NCBI GenBank assembly: GCA_033220425.1
Contig: CM065651.1
Coordinates: 2,542,001-2,606,000, forward strand
Length of the DNA: 64,000 nt
Source: Lepraria neglecta
Taxonomy: Eukaryota > Ascomycota > Lecanoromycetes > Lecanorales > Stereocaulaceae
Direction: 5' to 3'
The translations under genes and the position numbers were made by a program. Positions 1 to 13,101 of this stretch are shown here, in pieces. Under the pieces are notes generated by a model. It worked only from the letters and a program-made list of their open reading frames with translations, had not been told where the DNA came from and searched no databases. The first letter of the stretch is position 1; each line of letters starts with the position of its first letter.

Positions 1-59
1 AGGGAGTCTGTATATGGGCTGTCTGGGTTGTCAATGGAAAGTAATGGGTATAGGGGCTG

Positions 60-1330
60 CAATTTTCGCCATAAGGTTCGCTCGATTCTGCACTATCATC
101 GTTCTCATCAGCAGCAGCAATCCTACTTTGTAAAGAAGGGCCATCTCTAATTGAATTTTGTTGTGAGTTCGTCTGTACATAAGCTGCCTGGATTAGCAGG
201 CTGCGAGCTGGGCTGGCTGAGTCATTAAAAAGAGGAATAATGGGCAAATGGGTTGCACATATCGTCACAAGTATTGTTTGTCCGTTTGCTATCATCGTCC
301 TCATAAGCACAAGCAATCATAAGTGAAGAGGGAGATCACATGCTTCATGTCTCTACTTGTCGTTCGAAGGGCGTCTGATTTGGGATGATGCATTGGCAGC
401 TGAAGACTGTTTTGGCTCGTGCTTCAATGCCGGACTGGGCGTAGGGGTTGCATGTTCTCGTCCACAAAGTTTGCTTGGTTCGCCGTTCTTGTTCTCATAA
501 GTAGCAGTAAGCCTACTTTGCAAAGCTTTGAACCACTAGAATTATGCAAGTCACGCCTCACAGGACATGCTCTGTTCCTGGCTGGCGGGATCTGCACGTG
601 TAGAAGGATTCAGTAATGCAATTAATTAGACGGAATTGTTCTCAGACTAGCAGTATCAATCATACATTACAAGGGAGATCAACTTGATTCCTTTTCATTG
701 GGACGGCGTTCGTCTGTGGGCGATGAGTAATAGGCATAGCATATGCATTTGTCGTGGACAAGGTTTGCTTCGTCCACAACCATAGCTCTTTATAAGCAGC
801 AGCAGCCATACTTTTCAATGGTTCGAGCCACTGGAACCGTATCGAGTCACGTCCTGTCCTTAGCTGGCGGGATCTGCATGGGTAGAATTATTCAGCAATA
901 GCGTCAAGGAAGGGTTTCATTTTCAAAGCTGCAGTAGCAGTCATGCATTGCAAAGGAGGTCAATCGCACTTCTCGTTATTGGGAGGTCGTCCGTGTGTGT
1001 GGGCTACCGGGATTGACTGCGAACTGCTCTGGCTGATGGTTCAACATGAGCAATGGCCATAGAGGTTGCATATCTCACCCACGGAAATCCCTTGCTTGTG
1101 TACTTTTACTAGACTTATAAGTGGCGAAATTTGTACCATGCAAAGGACGTCAAAGGCACCAGACACAGATAGAACCACGTTTCAAGGGAAGTATGTTCTG
1201 CTGATGGGTAAAGACATCTGCATATGTAAAAGTTTTCAGCAATAGTATCGATTCTCAAGGCTTTACAGTCGTTGAAGAATACATATAGTGTACAAGGCAC
1301 AGGGCGTAGAAGAACATTCTACAAACCATG
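60..1330. repeat. Degenerate tandem repeat block, unit about 300 bp
   Basis: Several short strings recur in the same order at spacings of roughly 280-340 bp. One is a 'gctggcgggatctgca' block near 578 and 862, with a weaker match near 1198, each followed by a 'ttcag(c/t)aat' block. Others are a 'cataagcagcagca' type block near 100, 290, 500 and 815, and a 'cattgcaaaggaggtcaa' type block near 660 and 945. The copies are diverged and carry no shared open frame. I see no gene here; the small open frames look incidental. This could be an old tandem duplication or the edge of a decayed repeat. Confidence 0.45.
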
Positions 1331-1448
1331 CTCACAGGCACAACTGTGGCATCTCCCTATTACATGCCCAAACGCTCTATGCTTTGCTTTTGTCCCTCGG
1401 AGGCCCATCAACGCAGGTGCCACAGATCGAGGAATTTCGAGGTAATGC

Positions 1449-2454
<1,006 letters not shown>

Positions 2455-2879
2455 TGTTGGCGAGGCGAGTAGGTGTCGGGCCTGACCAAGGCGAGCAAGG
2501 AGCTGGGAAGGGAGACAATTGGGTGCAGTGAAAGCTGTAGACCGAAAGGATGAGAGGAGGGCGGAATGTTGTGGAGCTTGGTGGTGAAGCTTCCGGTGCT
2601 CCATTGTCTCTTTAGCCCACCGTAGCCTGCTTAGTCATGCGGCTCGGACCAATTTTGATGAGCAACGCCGAGTCTTCGAAGTTACGTTACAGTCCATACT
2701 GGATTATGATGGTTTTGTATTGCACAGACCGATCATGTTTACATTGGTAGCCAATCTCTGGCTAAATCGTGATATTCGTTGGTGTAGCAAGTACTTTAAC
2801 CGGGTATCTCAATATGAATTTACCATAACTCCAGCTCACAGTGACGCATCCAGTCCAGTCCAGGCCACTATACCCAACT
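2455..2879. other. Intergenic: ADK1 leader and GMC gene 3' side
   Basis: From 2455 to 2604 the ADK1 frame stays open in front of the preferred start, so this may be 5' leader or an alternative N-terminus. From 2605 to 2879 I see no gene. Confidence 0.5.
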
Positions 2880-5152
2880 CTAGAGCTGATGGCGAGCTTT
2901 GATGATATCCGCGGCCTGTCACATAGCAATATTAGCGGATTTCCTTAAGACGCTTGACTATTTGTAGCAGCAGCTGTGCGTAGTAGTAGCTCAGCACAAC
3001 TGGAAGGGAAGGAGGCTCACCTTCTCAGCAACAGCGTACACCGTGGAGCTTGTGTGAGTCGCTGGTATCAGCGGCATGATCGAAGCATCCACGATGCTCA
3101 TGCCCTGGACTCCATATACCAACAGATCCGGCCCCACAACCCCACCGTATTCCCTCTTCATCATTGAGCAAGTCGAGGTCAAGTGCGCATATGTCGGCTG
3201 CACCAGCTGCGTTAGCGCAGTGCGAATCTCATCGGCACTCGTAACGTTTGCGCCGGGCGTGACTTCAATTGGACCAAGCTCTTGCATTGCATCCGTAGCC
3301 ATGAGCCCCCTCTGCTTCTTGACGGCCGCAACCATTATCTCCACATCAGCGGGGTTCGTAAGTGCGCCCCAATCGATCAGTGGGGGTTCTAAAGGGTCGC
3401 GATTGCTGATGAAGACGGTGCCCCGGCTGAGGGGCTTGACTAAGGTCAGAGGAATATCTGAGCTGCTGCTGAAACCAGTCTCTAGGACAGAGGTCGTGGT
3501 GGAGTTGTAGAGGTTGAGGATGAGGTTACGTTGAGCTTCGTAGCCTGCGATGATTGAATGGTCGGTGTTCGGTGGGTAGTATTCCTCAGGGGACTGGGAT
3601 GTGGCAAGAGAGACGATGGATTCGAAGTCTTGCGTGATGTTTGGTAGAGGATTGAATGCGACGACGTTCCCGCTGTTTTTGCAGATGGTGTAAGCGCCCT
3701 GGCGACTGGAGTAATACAGCGCGAGTTGCTCGTTCGCAAAGGTGGTATTGGTATAGAGCGTACCCGCATTTGGGACAATGTTAGATGTGACTAGGCAGAC
3801 AATCGATCAGCGAGAGGATACTTGGTAGAACCAGAATTTTTTCTCGTGCAAAGCAACCCACAATTGTAAGAAGCGTATAATGTAGGTTGATCCTGGAAGT
3901 TCTGTCCAACGCCTGGGAGATCAACCACAACAGGAATCTCCAGGTTATGCAGAAGACCTTTCGGGCCTACGCCAGAGAGCTGTAGGATCTGAGGCGTGTG
4001 CGCTGCACCGGCAGCTAAGATGACTTCTTTCTTTGCATTCACATAGCCATACTCGAACGCCTCGCGATTGAGCCACTGTTCATCCGAGTCAGAAGGAGCA
4101 ACTTTGAAGATAGGTGTCAGACGTACACCGACTCCGGTGGCCTTCTGTCCAACAAAATTGATCTTGCTGACTGCATTGCCGGTAAGGAGATGATAGTTCC
4201 GTCGGGAGCCAGCGACAGCACTATAATGAGCCGTTTGAGCATCAGATCGTGTCTCGTTGCTGGGATTGAGAGAGCTCGGTCCCCAGAAGACTCCCTTTGC
4301 TGTACCGCTGCTAGGATCTTGCGGCGTTTGGATACCCAGGCTATGCCAAGCGCTGATGAAGTTCTCTGGAGGGGTATCAGGACCTTGAGTGAATGCTTGG
4401 AGTGTATTATGGAAAGGATTCAAGGTGGACCTACTGATGGATTGGAATTGGAACACAGGGTAGCTCGACTTCACGGGGCCATCGAAGCCATGTGCGGTGT
4501 CGTCCCATGAAATGGTGAACTCCTCTGCCAAATTCGCGGATGCGGGTGTGAAAGTTTCACTCTGCATGGATGTAAATGGATTGTAGAAATCACTGAGGCT
4601 AAGCGTAGTCTTTCACCTTCTTGAAGTAAGGTAGCAGGTCTGACCAGCCCCATCCAGGGTTGCCCAATTCTACCCAAGCATCATAATCCGGTGCCGACCC
4701 ACGGTCGAAGAACATCCCATTGATCGCCGTACCTCCACCAACGACTGCAGCTGCAGGAACTGCAAAGGTAGCGTTGTCTAGTCCCCGCTGGGGAGTGCTG
4801 GTAATATTGAATTGATAGGGAGTAGGGTTGAGAAGCCCAGGGACGAGGATGTCGGACTCGTTTGGATAAAGATATCCATACTCTATCACGAGGACCGAAA
4901 CTTTTTCAAGTTTAGATGTGAGCGCTTGCTCTTGTCACTAAGAAAGGATATGAGAGGCGGAAGCTACACACTCTCACTGTTCTCGGTAAGGCGGTCTGCC
5001 ACGGTAAGGCCACTGGTGCCGCCTCCAACGATGACAAAGTCGTAGGAGAAGTCCAAGTCCGTATCATGTGTAATAATTTGTGCATGTTTTAGCAGCAGGG
5101 AGCCATAAGTCACTGCGACGACGACCGTGAAAAATGCAAGGCCAGCAAGCAT
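2880..5152 (-). CDS. GMC family FAD-dependent oxidoreductase, membrane-anchored
   Basis: A glucose-methanol-choline oxidoreductase that oxidises an alcohol or sugar substrate using FAD; the substrate cannot be read from sequence. Five exons are inferred, with introns 4901-4971, 4562-4616, 3791-3861 and 2916-3020, giving 656 residues in one frame. Residues 1-20 are a hydrophobic signal peptide or anchor. The FAD dinucleotide motif [10 protein letters not shown] follows at about residue 40, then [11 protein letters not shown]. The second FAD motif reads GVGQNFQDQ. Both catalytic His positions are kept: HLTSTCSMM and [18 protein letters not shown] near the C-terminus. The last exon (2880-2915) is tiny and was placed because it restores the standard AEKAADIIK ending. 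It could act in lignocellulose attack or secondary metabolism; no neighbour settles this. Confidence 0.9.
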
Positions 5153-6764
5153 GTTTCAGTGAAAATAGGAGGGAAATCCCTCATTGCAGAAGATTGAAAG
5201 GCAAGATAGAAATGAAATACATCGAAATTGTGAACCCATGTGGCTCTTGGACGAACGTCCCGCTTCCCACGCCATATTGGCATTGGGAGGGATCAAAATC
5301 CGTCGGCCGAGGTGATAGATCGCTTCCCGAAGTTGGTGGGCACGTTTCTGCAGGGTCTTCGGTTCGCATGGAGTCGCATCATAAAGTACCGAGAATTTCG
5401 GTAATTGCACCTGTAGATTTAAAGAATTTGAGAGTCAGCATCATATTGAATCTCATCGACGTAGATCCCACGTAGATCAAAGGCAAGACTTGACATGCTT
5501 GTTTCTCGCGCAGAGTTCAGCCTGGTCCGATGTGTGTTCCCGCCGTCGAAAGCGCAGCGCATGCATGACGACTTTAAGGTTGGGTAAGCCTAACATCAAT
5601 GACAACTGAAACGTTGCATCCTATATCGGAGTTCGCCTTTCATTGCTTTCCATAACAACACCGCAGAATTTTCGCAATGCCAATGGATCCACTCTCACGC
5701 CCGAGGCACTTTGGTTGGAGCCTCAGCGAAATGCCCTTTATCGTAAGAAATGCTCGGCAACTTTCACGGTGCTTTAAGATTCCAGCATAGCACATGACCA
5801 TGGCGACGTCAGGGAATAGTCATATGGCAATGCGGTACCGGACATGCTTTGATGCAGGGCTCCATTCAGTCAAGAACGTCGCCACCCCTGGCCTCAATGT
5901 TGTTGTAGACAGCTCCCTCCTTTCCGTAGTGAAATTTTCGGTCACGTGGGTTTGCCAACATTTATTGTCTCGTCGAAGAGTGTTTTTCGCCACGGCTGGC
6001 GTTGGCAGTGGCCGATTGGTTCGGTCCAGATCTCAAAGAAAAAAACATCGATGAGATTGGCTCCTTGGCTCCATTCCAACCAACGCGTTATGGCGCCTGG
6101 GCAGGGCTTTAAAAATTCAATAGCCTCAACGCCTGAAGAGAGCGGCCAGCGAAGAAACCGTTGGTGAGTTGGATTACCACGTAATTCATCTAAAACGAAC
6201 AGAAAGAGTGCCGTGTGCTGGCGCTGGTCGCTAAAAGAGGGATCCACCGTCTCCACTATTCCAGGGATGATGAGTGGCCGTGATCCTTTCAACTCCTTGG
6301 TTATTCATGCTTTGTTCCTGGCTGTGCGCCCAAAATTGGACAGGGAAGCTGCCCAATGAAGATGCGGGAACAATCGCATACCCCTGTTTCAAACTTTATT
6401 AAGCAGCACGCTTTCCCCTCCGCGGCTCTAGTGTACTGTAGTTTCCTGTGTGAAATGACGGGTTAAAACGAATTCGTCGTAGCCGCCCCGAGTTGCTGCA
6501 AAATTGGCTCTGCCCGAGCCCCCCTTTCAAGATTATTTTCGCATTCCTTCCTCCCACAACCTGTCTTCTCAAAGCATCACTCCTTTACGCTTCAGGAACG
6601 ACAGCATCTTGTACGACAACACTGCTTGACGCAGTTGCAGCGCTTTCACTCCTTTAAGTGCATGTGTTCTCGTCAAGCTTAACATCAACTCTCAATCAAC
6701 AATCTTTATTTGAATAATTTAGCCTTCGCACAAGTCTAACGGTCGCACAAAACAGCATCAAAAC
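5153..6764. other. Intergenic, 1.6 kb
   Basis: Holds the upstream region of the GMC gene and the long promoter/5' leader of the BYS1-like gene. A 116-codon minus-strand open frame at 5942-6292 and an 86-codon plus frame at 5794-6054 overlap each other and show no recognisable domain. I do not call them genes. Confidence 0.5.
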
Positions 6765-7793
6765 ATGCATTACAGCAGGATCGCTCTGGCTGCGACGCCA
6801 GTCTTCGCAGCATACGTTTCTGCTCTCGGCTCTGCCACCGTCAAGAACTCGTGCGGTGACGCTGCCTACTTCTGGTCCTGTGGTGACAGCGTGGGGGAGA
6901 AAGTCGTGATTTCACCGGGCGGAAGCCACACTGAGCCATATGCTATAAAGTCAGGAGGCGGAGGCATGTCGCTCAAGATCGCTTCCAGCTACGCCAGTGG
7001 ACCCAAAGCCGGACAAGCCCCCGAGAGCATATACGACCTGCCACAGCCGCTAATTACCCAATTTGAGTACACTGTCGGTTCACCAGGACCCCCTGCCCAC
7101 AAGGTCTGGTACGACATTTCCAACATCAACGGGTACCCATTCGTCAACGGTGGTGTCAAGATGACCAGCTCTGATGGTTCAGTCAACGTTGCGTGTCCCA
7201 AAGGTGTGCAATTCTGCCAAGCCGCTTACAACGCGCCCCACGATGACCACGCGACTGGCAGCGCAAATCAAGATGTCGACTTGATCATGGAATTATGCTC
7301 AGACGCGCCTGGTGCCATAGCTGGTGGAGGAGCAGGATCGAGCGGAGGATCGAGCGGAGGATCGAGCGGGGGGTCAAGCGGAGCGTCCTCGCCGCAACAA
7401 GAAAGCACCACGGCCGCCCCAGCGCCTTCAACCACCCCAGCCTCTTCAACCACCCCAGCCTCTTCAACCACCCTAGCCTCTTCAACCACCCCAGCCTCTT
7501 CAACTACCCCAGCCTCATCCCCACAGCAACAACAACCATCATCTTCACCAGCAGGTAACGATGGCGCTCCGGTGGAGAAGGTCTATCAACAACCAGCCGC
7601 CACCCCAACCACCACACAGGCACCAGCGCCACCCCAGAACAAAGAGGAAGACGTATTCGTCTATGTCACCGAAACCGCCCAACCTGTCGTGGTGACCGTA
7701 CACGCCATGGCCCCAGAAAAGCCACATAAGAGGAACGAGCACGTCCACCAACACGCGCACAACAAGATCCACAAGAAGCGTCACGGCAACTAA
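6765..7793 (+). CDS. Secreted BYS1/thaumatin-like protein with Ser/Thr/Pro repeat tail
   Basis: Intronless, 342 residues. Residues 1-20 are a signal peptide (hydrophobic, ending ...YVSALG). Residues about 22-185 resemble the fungal BYS1 domain, a thaumatin-like fold named after a Blastomyces yeast-phase-specific protein. Supporting features are a SATVKNSCGDAAYFWSCG start, Cys residues at conserved spacing (FWSC, VACPKGVQFCQAAY) and a KVWYDISNINGYPF core. Residues 190-215 are a Gly-Ser linker of GGSS repeats. Residues 225-265 are TTPASS repeats, likely O-glycosylated. The C-terminus is rich in His, Lys and Arg and contains KR pairs that could be Kex2 sites. It is probably a cell-wall or secreted protein of unknown function, and no catalytic motif is visible. 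Confidence 0.82.
   Translation: MHYSRIALAATPVFAAYVSALGSATVKNSCGDAAYFWSCGDSVGEKVVISPGGSHTEPYAIKSGGGGMSLKIASSYASGPKAGQAPESIYDLPQPLITQFEYTVGSPGPPAHKVWYDISNINGYPFVNGGVKMTSSDGSVNVACPKGVQFCQAAYNAPHDDHATGSANQDVDLIMELCSDAPGAIAGGGAGSSGGSSGGSSGGSSGASSPQQESTTAAPAPSTTPASSTTPASSTTLASSTTPASSTTPASSPQQQQPSSSPAGNDGAPVEKVYQQPAATPTTTQAPAPPQNKEEDVFVYVTETAQPVVVTVHAMAPEKPHKRNEHVHQHAHNKIHKKRHGN
7335..7513 (+). repeat. Two coding microsatellite-like arrays (12-bp and 18-bp units)
   Basis: A 12-bp unit (ggatcgagcgga) is repeated about four times at 7335-7380 and encodes the GGSS linker. An 18-bp unit (cttcaaccaccccagcct) is repeated five times at about 7427-7513 and encodes TTPASS repeats. Copies are nearly identical, so the array length probably varies between isolates. 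Confidence 0.8.
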
Positions 7794-9179
7794 ACCGCTT
7801 CAGCATCTCTCGCCATCTTCCATTTCCTCTTCTACATTGGTTGACAACGAGGCGTGGCGCCTTGGTTGGGGGAGCGGGGCTCTCTGCAATATTCGACATC
7901 TTCACCGCCTTACGAGGTGCAGGTTGGATTTGCAACGTTTGGGCGGGGGGGGAAACTACTACCCACTATCACGAATGGATGTCATTGTACCTGGGTGACC
8001 ATCTATCATCAATCACCTTCTTTTCACTTCTTTTACATAATGCATTTGGCATGCATGGATGGAGGTAACTTTTTGTAAACACCTTTACTTTCTTTTGTTC
8101 GGAGGAACCTGGATAGATGAGCTGGAGAGCAATCGAATAAAAAAACAAAACAAAACCCAATGTGCCTTTTCCGATTGACCGTGATTACACTACTACCATT
8201 CTTCCAGCTTTCTTCTACTGACGTGGCTTCCGCTATTGATCTGACAATACAATCTCGACAATTCTAGCCTGCGCTTCGGCCTTTCGCGTTGCTTGGCTAG
8301 CAATCAGATCTACCTACACCCGAGCTGCCATTTCAGGTACCATCGAGCCAACATCGCCAAGACAGTCTAGACAGTGTGCCACATCCTCCCGAGTCTCCTC
8401 AATCTTGCGGCTGAATGCCGTGCCTCTGTTTCATCCTCCCTCCCTCCCTAATTCTATCTATTCCTTCCTGATCTCTTTGCTTGCCAACTCTTTGCATAAC
8501 AGTCATTCGATTTGCGCCTTTTTCCTGCCTCCAGCATTTCCAAGCGACCGCAACAACCTTCACACTTTCATTAGCTGCTTTCTCTACGACCCCTCATGAG
8601 CTACCGCTATTACTATGCTTAGGTTTTCCCAACCGTGGCCCTCATAGTATCGCGTCCGAGCCGTCCTTCCCTCTTCCATTCTCCATCCTTCCATGCACAA
8701 GTCCCAAATCCTCCCATCACAACCAGGCGTCTCAGGCCCATGGCACTTCAAGACGTTTCGTCCTTCTTGCTACGGTTACTGTATGAGCCAAGACGTTTGA
8801 TCCTTCTTCCTACTACTACTTGACATGTCGTTCCTGGTTGCGGCCTGGTAGTAGAGCTGGAGGTTGTGTTGAGTTGGTGGATCGTACCCTATAGGATGAG
8901 GCAGTGTCCTAGCCTGGGGCAGGATATGCTGCCTGAGAATGGCGAGCTGACGATGGAATGCATGAACCGCTACAAGGATGGGCTTTTTTGAATATCTTTT
9001 TCAAAATGGTCTTTGGAAGTTGGTGCTCGGAGGAGAAAGACGTGTAGTAGGAATGGCTCTTCTAATATTGCTATAGCTCTATCTATAGCAAATTTCATAG
9101 AGCTTACGGTCATACATACCAGTTCCAAGCACGCGTGCTTGGGAGGATCCTGCAATCCATGATGTTTCCAGCTGACCCA
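7794..9179. other. Intergenic, 1.4 kb, pyrimidine-rich in the middle
   Basis: Contains the 3' region of the BYS1-like gene and the 3' side of HEM13, so the genes converge. The stretch 8400-8830 is C/T-rich on the plus strand, with an imperfect repeat of 'caagacgtttgatccttctt' near 8748 and 8791. Open frames here are short, overlapping and unconvincing. I see no gene. Confidence 0.5.
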
Positions 9180-10596
9180 TCACACCCACTCCACCGGCTC
9201 CTTAAGAACCTTCAACAACCTCTCCTCCCTACTCCCCCTGTCCGCATCATGCATATACATCCACCTCGCCGTCAACGGCAAACTCATAAGAATACTCTCA
9301 ACCCTTGCACCAGGCGTATTCAAACCAAAGCTCGTTCCCCGATCATGTACAAGATTAAATTCCACATATCGGCCCCTCCTCAGCTGTTGCCACTCCTTCT
9401 CCCTTTCCGCGAAGGGCATATCTTTTCGCTTCTGGATTAGAGGCATGTACGAAGGTAGGAAAGCCGTGAGGCAGTCTTTGATGAAGCTGAAGAGTTGTTC
9501 CTGGTCCTTTTCCTCCTCATCTAGATCATCGAAGAAAATGCCTCCTATACCGCGGGACTCGCCACGGTGGGGGATGTAGAAGTATTTATCGCACCATTTC
9601 TTGAAGCGTGGGTAGTAGCCTCGGTCGTGCTTATCGCACGTTTCTTTGATTGTACGGTGGAAATGTATTGCGTCTTCGTCAAACAGGTAGGACGGCGTGA
9701 GATCTGTCCCTCCCCCGAACCACCATGCGTTGCAATTGCCCTCGGCGTCCATGGTTTCGAAGTAGCGGTAGTTGAAATGTACCGTCGGGGCGTTTGGATT
9801 CTGTGGGTGCAGAACGCAGCTGAGTCCTGCGGCGAAGAACTCAATGCTTTCCACATCAGGATCCAGGGCTTTATGGTTCACACGCATCTTGGCAATGGCA
9901 GGCCTTGGGAGGGTGCCATAAACGATACTGGTATTGACCCCAGCTTTTTCAAACACCTTGCCGCCTTGCAACACGCAAGAAATTCCACCGCCTCCATTCA
10001 GGCGAGTCCAGGTATCGATACGGAACTTCTGGGAAGGATCAAGCGGTTCGAGCGCTGCTACTATCTCCTGCTGCTGGGCTTTGATGAAGCCTTCCATCCG
10101 GAGACGCATGGGCGAGGTTGGATTTATGCCTGATTCGCGTTTTGCGAGGGTGTCGCGCTCGGCGATGGAGGCGGCCTCGAGTTGGAGGGGCTCGGTGAAC
10201 TGGCATGCATGTAGGTGAGCTTGGGAAAAGAAGTTTCAGAGAGAGGATTGGGTATACCATAGAGTAGACTATAGAGCCACAGAGAAGAACGCCAATTGAG
10301 ATGCGCCAGTAGGGAGCAACCACTGTCCCAGTTTTTGGCTTAGGATCTGGAGAAGCCTTGGGTGTTGGCGATGCTGCTGGCGTGGGAGAAGCTGGACTTC
10401 TTGTTCCCACTAGAGGCTTGGTTCCCACGAGGGGTTGAGACTTTGGTTTGCCTCCATAAGGTCGAGGCTTCGCAGGACCAGGAGTCGCATATTGTCGAAC
10501 AGGAGCATGTTGAGGCCCTAATGACTTCTGACATCGAAAGGCATCTCGCAGAAAAGGAATGCCTGCCATTCGCAGGCAGGGCTTCAAAGGAGCCAT
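9180..10596 (-). CDS. HEM13: Coproporphyrinogen III oxidase, oxygen-dependent
   Basis: Converts coproporphyrinogen III to protoporphyrinogen IX in haem synthesis using O2. Two exons (10258-10596 and 9180-10199) give 452 residues. The N-terminal 115 residues hold an Arg-rich presequence, a Pro-rich linker with LVGTKPLVGT and SPTP-type repeats, and one hydrophobic helix (ISIGVLLCGSIVYSM), suggesting import and inner-membrane anchoring. The catalytic domain follows with the family signatures NGGGGISCVL, FNYRYFE, WWFGGGTDLTPSYL, GGIFFDDL and GRYVEFNLVHDRGTSFGL. It is essentially full length and clean. It is transcribed divergently from ATG8 across about 520 bp. Confidence 0.96.
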
Positions 10597-11115
10597 TGAA
10601 GTACTGCTGGCTTATAGGAACGCTAAGAGAACATTGAAGAGACAGGATTGATGCAGAAACGAGGATCTGCTGCGCCCATGGGCCCTCAAAACATGAATCT
10701 TGGTTTAGAACCTCGAACCAAAATCAGTGACGATTCACAACTCTCAATTTCACGCTTTACCTAATCCGATTCTAGCGTTTGGAGCTCGCCGCGCTCGAGA
10801 CACATGATCCTCAATGAAAGGCATGACTCTGAAAGAATTTGAGGTGAAGAACAGGAGCTCTTACATAGCTCGAGACTTGAGTGTTACATTTCTCATAGAG
10901 AAGCGTGACCGTAGCAGCTGATTCATCAGCAGTGTTCAAGATACTCACACCAGGTCAGAAGTCTTGGCAGCAAGCCGCCCGCATTACTCATACTAGGCCC
11001 CCGCCATCTACACCTCTCTTTCCTACCTCATCACCTCCAAAAAGCTTCCCAAACATCATCAACAACCATAAGAACAAAGCTACCTACATCTACCACAACC
11101 ACATACACTCTCAAT
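10597..11115. promoter_or_regulatory. Divergent promoter region between HEM13 and ATG8
   Basis: A 519-bp gap separates two genes read away from each other, so both promoters must lie here. The ATG8 side ends in a pyrimidine- and CA-rich leader just before the start codon. No specific operator was identified. Confidence 0.6.
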
Positions 11116-11610
<495 letters not shown>

Positions 11611-12256
11611 ACCCCTCGGTGCTTCAATACTGCGCTTGCGATGAGGGATGAGCCATGGGCGTTCGGGATAAGCGACTTGTCGGACTTTTGATTAGATGCG
11701 ACTATTGCGTGCATGATTGGAGGAAACAACAAAAAAAAACAGATCGTGACTTTGAGCCGTATCAAGCTTGGATCCATCATAACATTTCCACTGGTACTGA
11801 AAGGCGATGGCCAAGAGATGGAGAACTGTGGCTGATACTGGCAAGACTGTGCTCGGAGGACGGACAAACGGGTTCAATGTTTGTTGGCTAGGACTTGCTT
11901 GCTCTTAGAGAGATACTCCTTTGAACCTATGCTTCCCTAAATGTGTGCTTTGTCCAAGAATTACTCTCAAAGAGTGATGCCGCATGTCTGAAGTCTAATA
12001 CCATACTTCCCCATAATTCTCGAACCGGCCTTTGTATATGCAAAATGTAGACAAAACCTTCTGGCATAGATAGCACTTCACATCTGGATCATGAATGTCT
12101 AGCGTTAGAACGAACCTAAGATAGCCTTGCCGATCTCGATCAGCTATCAACCCTCAGCCTTCCTCCATTTGCAACTTCCCGTACCAGCCTGCACCTTACC
12201 TTCCAAAGCCGCTTGAAATCCTAGAAGAGCTCCTCAACTCCCCAAATTCATTCAAC
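11611..12256. other. Intergenic: ATG8 3' region and promoter of the small NCE101-like gene
   Basis: No coding signal is supported; the small open frames on both strands overlap each other. Confidence 0.5.
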
Positions 12257-12636
12257 ATGGCCACCACCTTCCCACGCTACAACTACATAATCTCCAAGTA
12301 CTGCATGCCTTCTCTTCGACCTACATCGCGTTCCAAGGTACCCTTGCTAACCCTTGATCTTTCAATAGAACCCTCGACCCCCTCTTCGCCCTCCTGATCG
12401 GCTTCTCAGCAGCCGGCATACGCATACGCCGTGAAGAAAACGAAAAGAGAGCTGGTATGGTTACTACTTCTATGGTTCAACCTACAGCTGTAGCCCGGAA
12501 ACCTACGAATGGGGCTGGAGGAGCGGGGGGTGAAGAGCAGGGAGAAGTGGATGGGGAGATTGGCTATGCAGAGATAGCGAGGGTGGGATGGGGGAGGGTG
12601 AGGAGGAGAGTTTTCAGCGAAGAGAAGGAGGGTTGA
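12257..12636 (+). CDS. NCE101: NCE101-like small membrane protein (non-classical export protein 1 family)
   Basis: A short two-exon gene: 12257-12297 and 12369-12636, 102 residues. It starts MATTFPRYNYIISK, and the intron interrupts the Lys codon. After splicing the frame reads TLDPLFALLIGFSAAGIRIRREENEK, with one transmembrane helix followed by basic residues. This matches the layout of the Nce101 family (YxISK..DPLFA..hydrophobic..RR/E). The C-terminal half (about 55 residues) is Gly/Glu-rich and low in complexity, and longer than I expect for the family. Nce101 has been linked to non-classical secretion in yeast; the molecular role is unclear. The donor GTACTG is not ideal, but the joined frame is open throughout. 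Confidence 0.72.
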
Positions 12637-13101
12637 GATATGCATGGAATAGAGAAATTGTTCACGGATCATGACAATCATGCGGAAGAGTTGGGGGACC
12701 ATGGAAGGTAACGGGTCATGTCATCTTCTAACACCGTCTGGGATTACAGAACTACAAGCCATTTTCCTTTCATCGCACTGGCGGCTTTCACAGCACAGTC
12801 TTCGCAACAGCGATCGCAGCACTTGCCTATTAAGAGCGCCCATATCATCGTTGGGGTTAATACCATTCATGACGAGCCATCGTGCTCTGACGTCTCCTTT
12901 GACCAAGCAGATGCAGATCCGGGCGTCATGGGCAGTGCCATTACCGTTAGCCCACGTCAGTCCCACGACTGTCACGGCGCCCAGGTCAAGTGGTAAGGGC
13001 TTGCTGTCGTCATCGGGGTGAGGGCAAGGGGTAATATTGACAATGCCCTAGAGAACGACGTGAAATTTGGAGTGTGATGCGTAGATCGAGTATCTGGTAT
13101 C
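12637..13101. other. Intergenic between convergent genes
   Basis: Open frames of 84-116 codons exist on both strands and overlap each other. None resembles a known protein, and I call none. Confidence 0.45.

Noticed and set aside
5942-6292. 116-codon minus-strand frame as a gene
   Set aside because: It overlaps plus-strand frames of similar size, has no domain or splice cues, and lies in the promoter region of the BYS1-like gene.
12671-13021. 116-codon plus-strand frame as a gene
   Set aside because: No recognisable content. It overlaps other frames and lies just past the end of the small NCE101-like gene.
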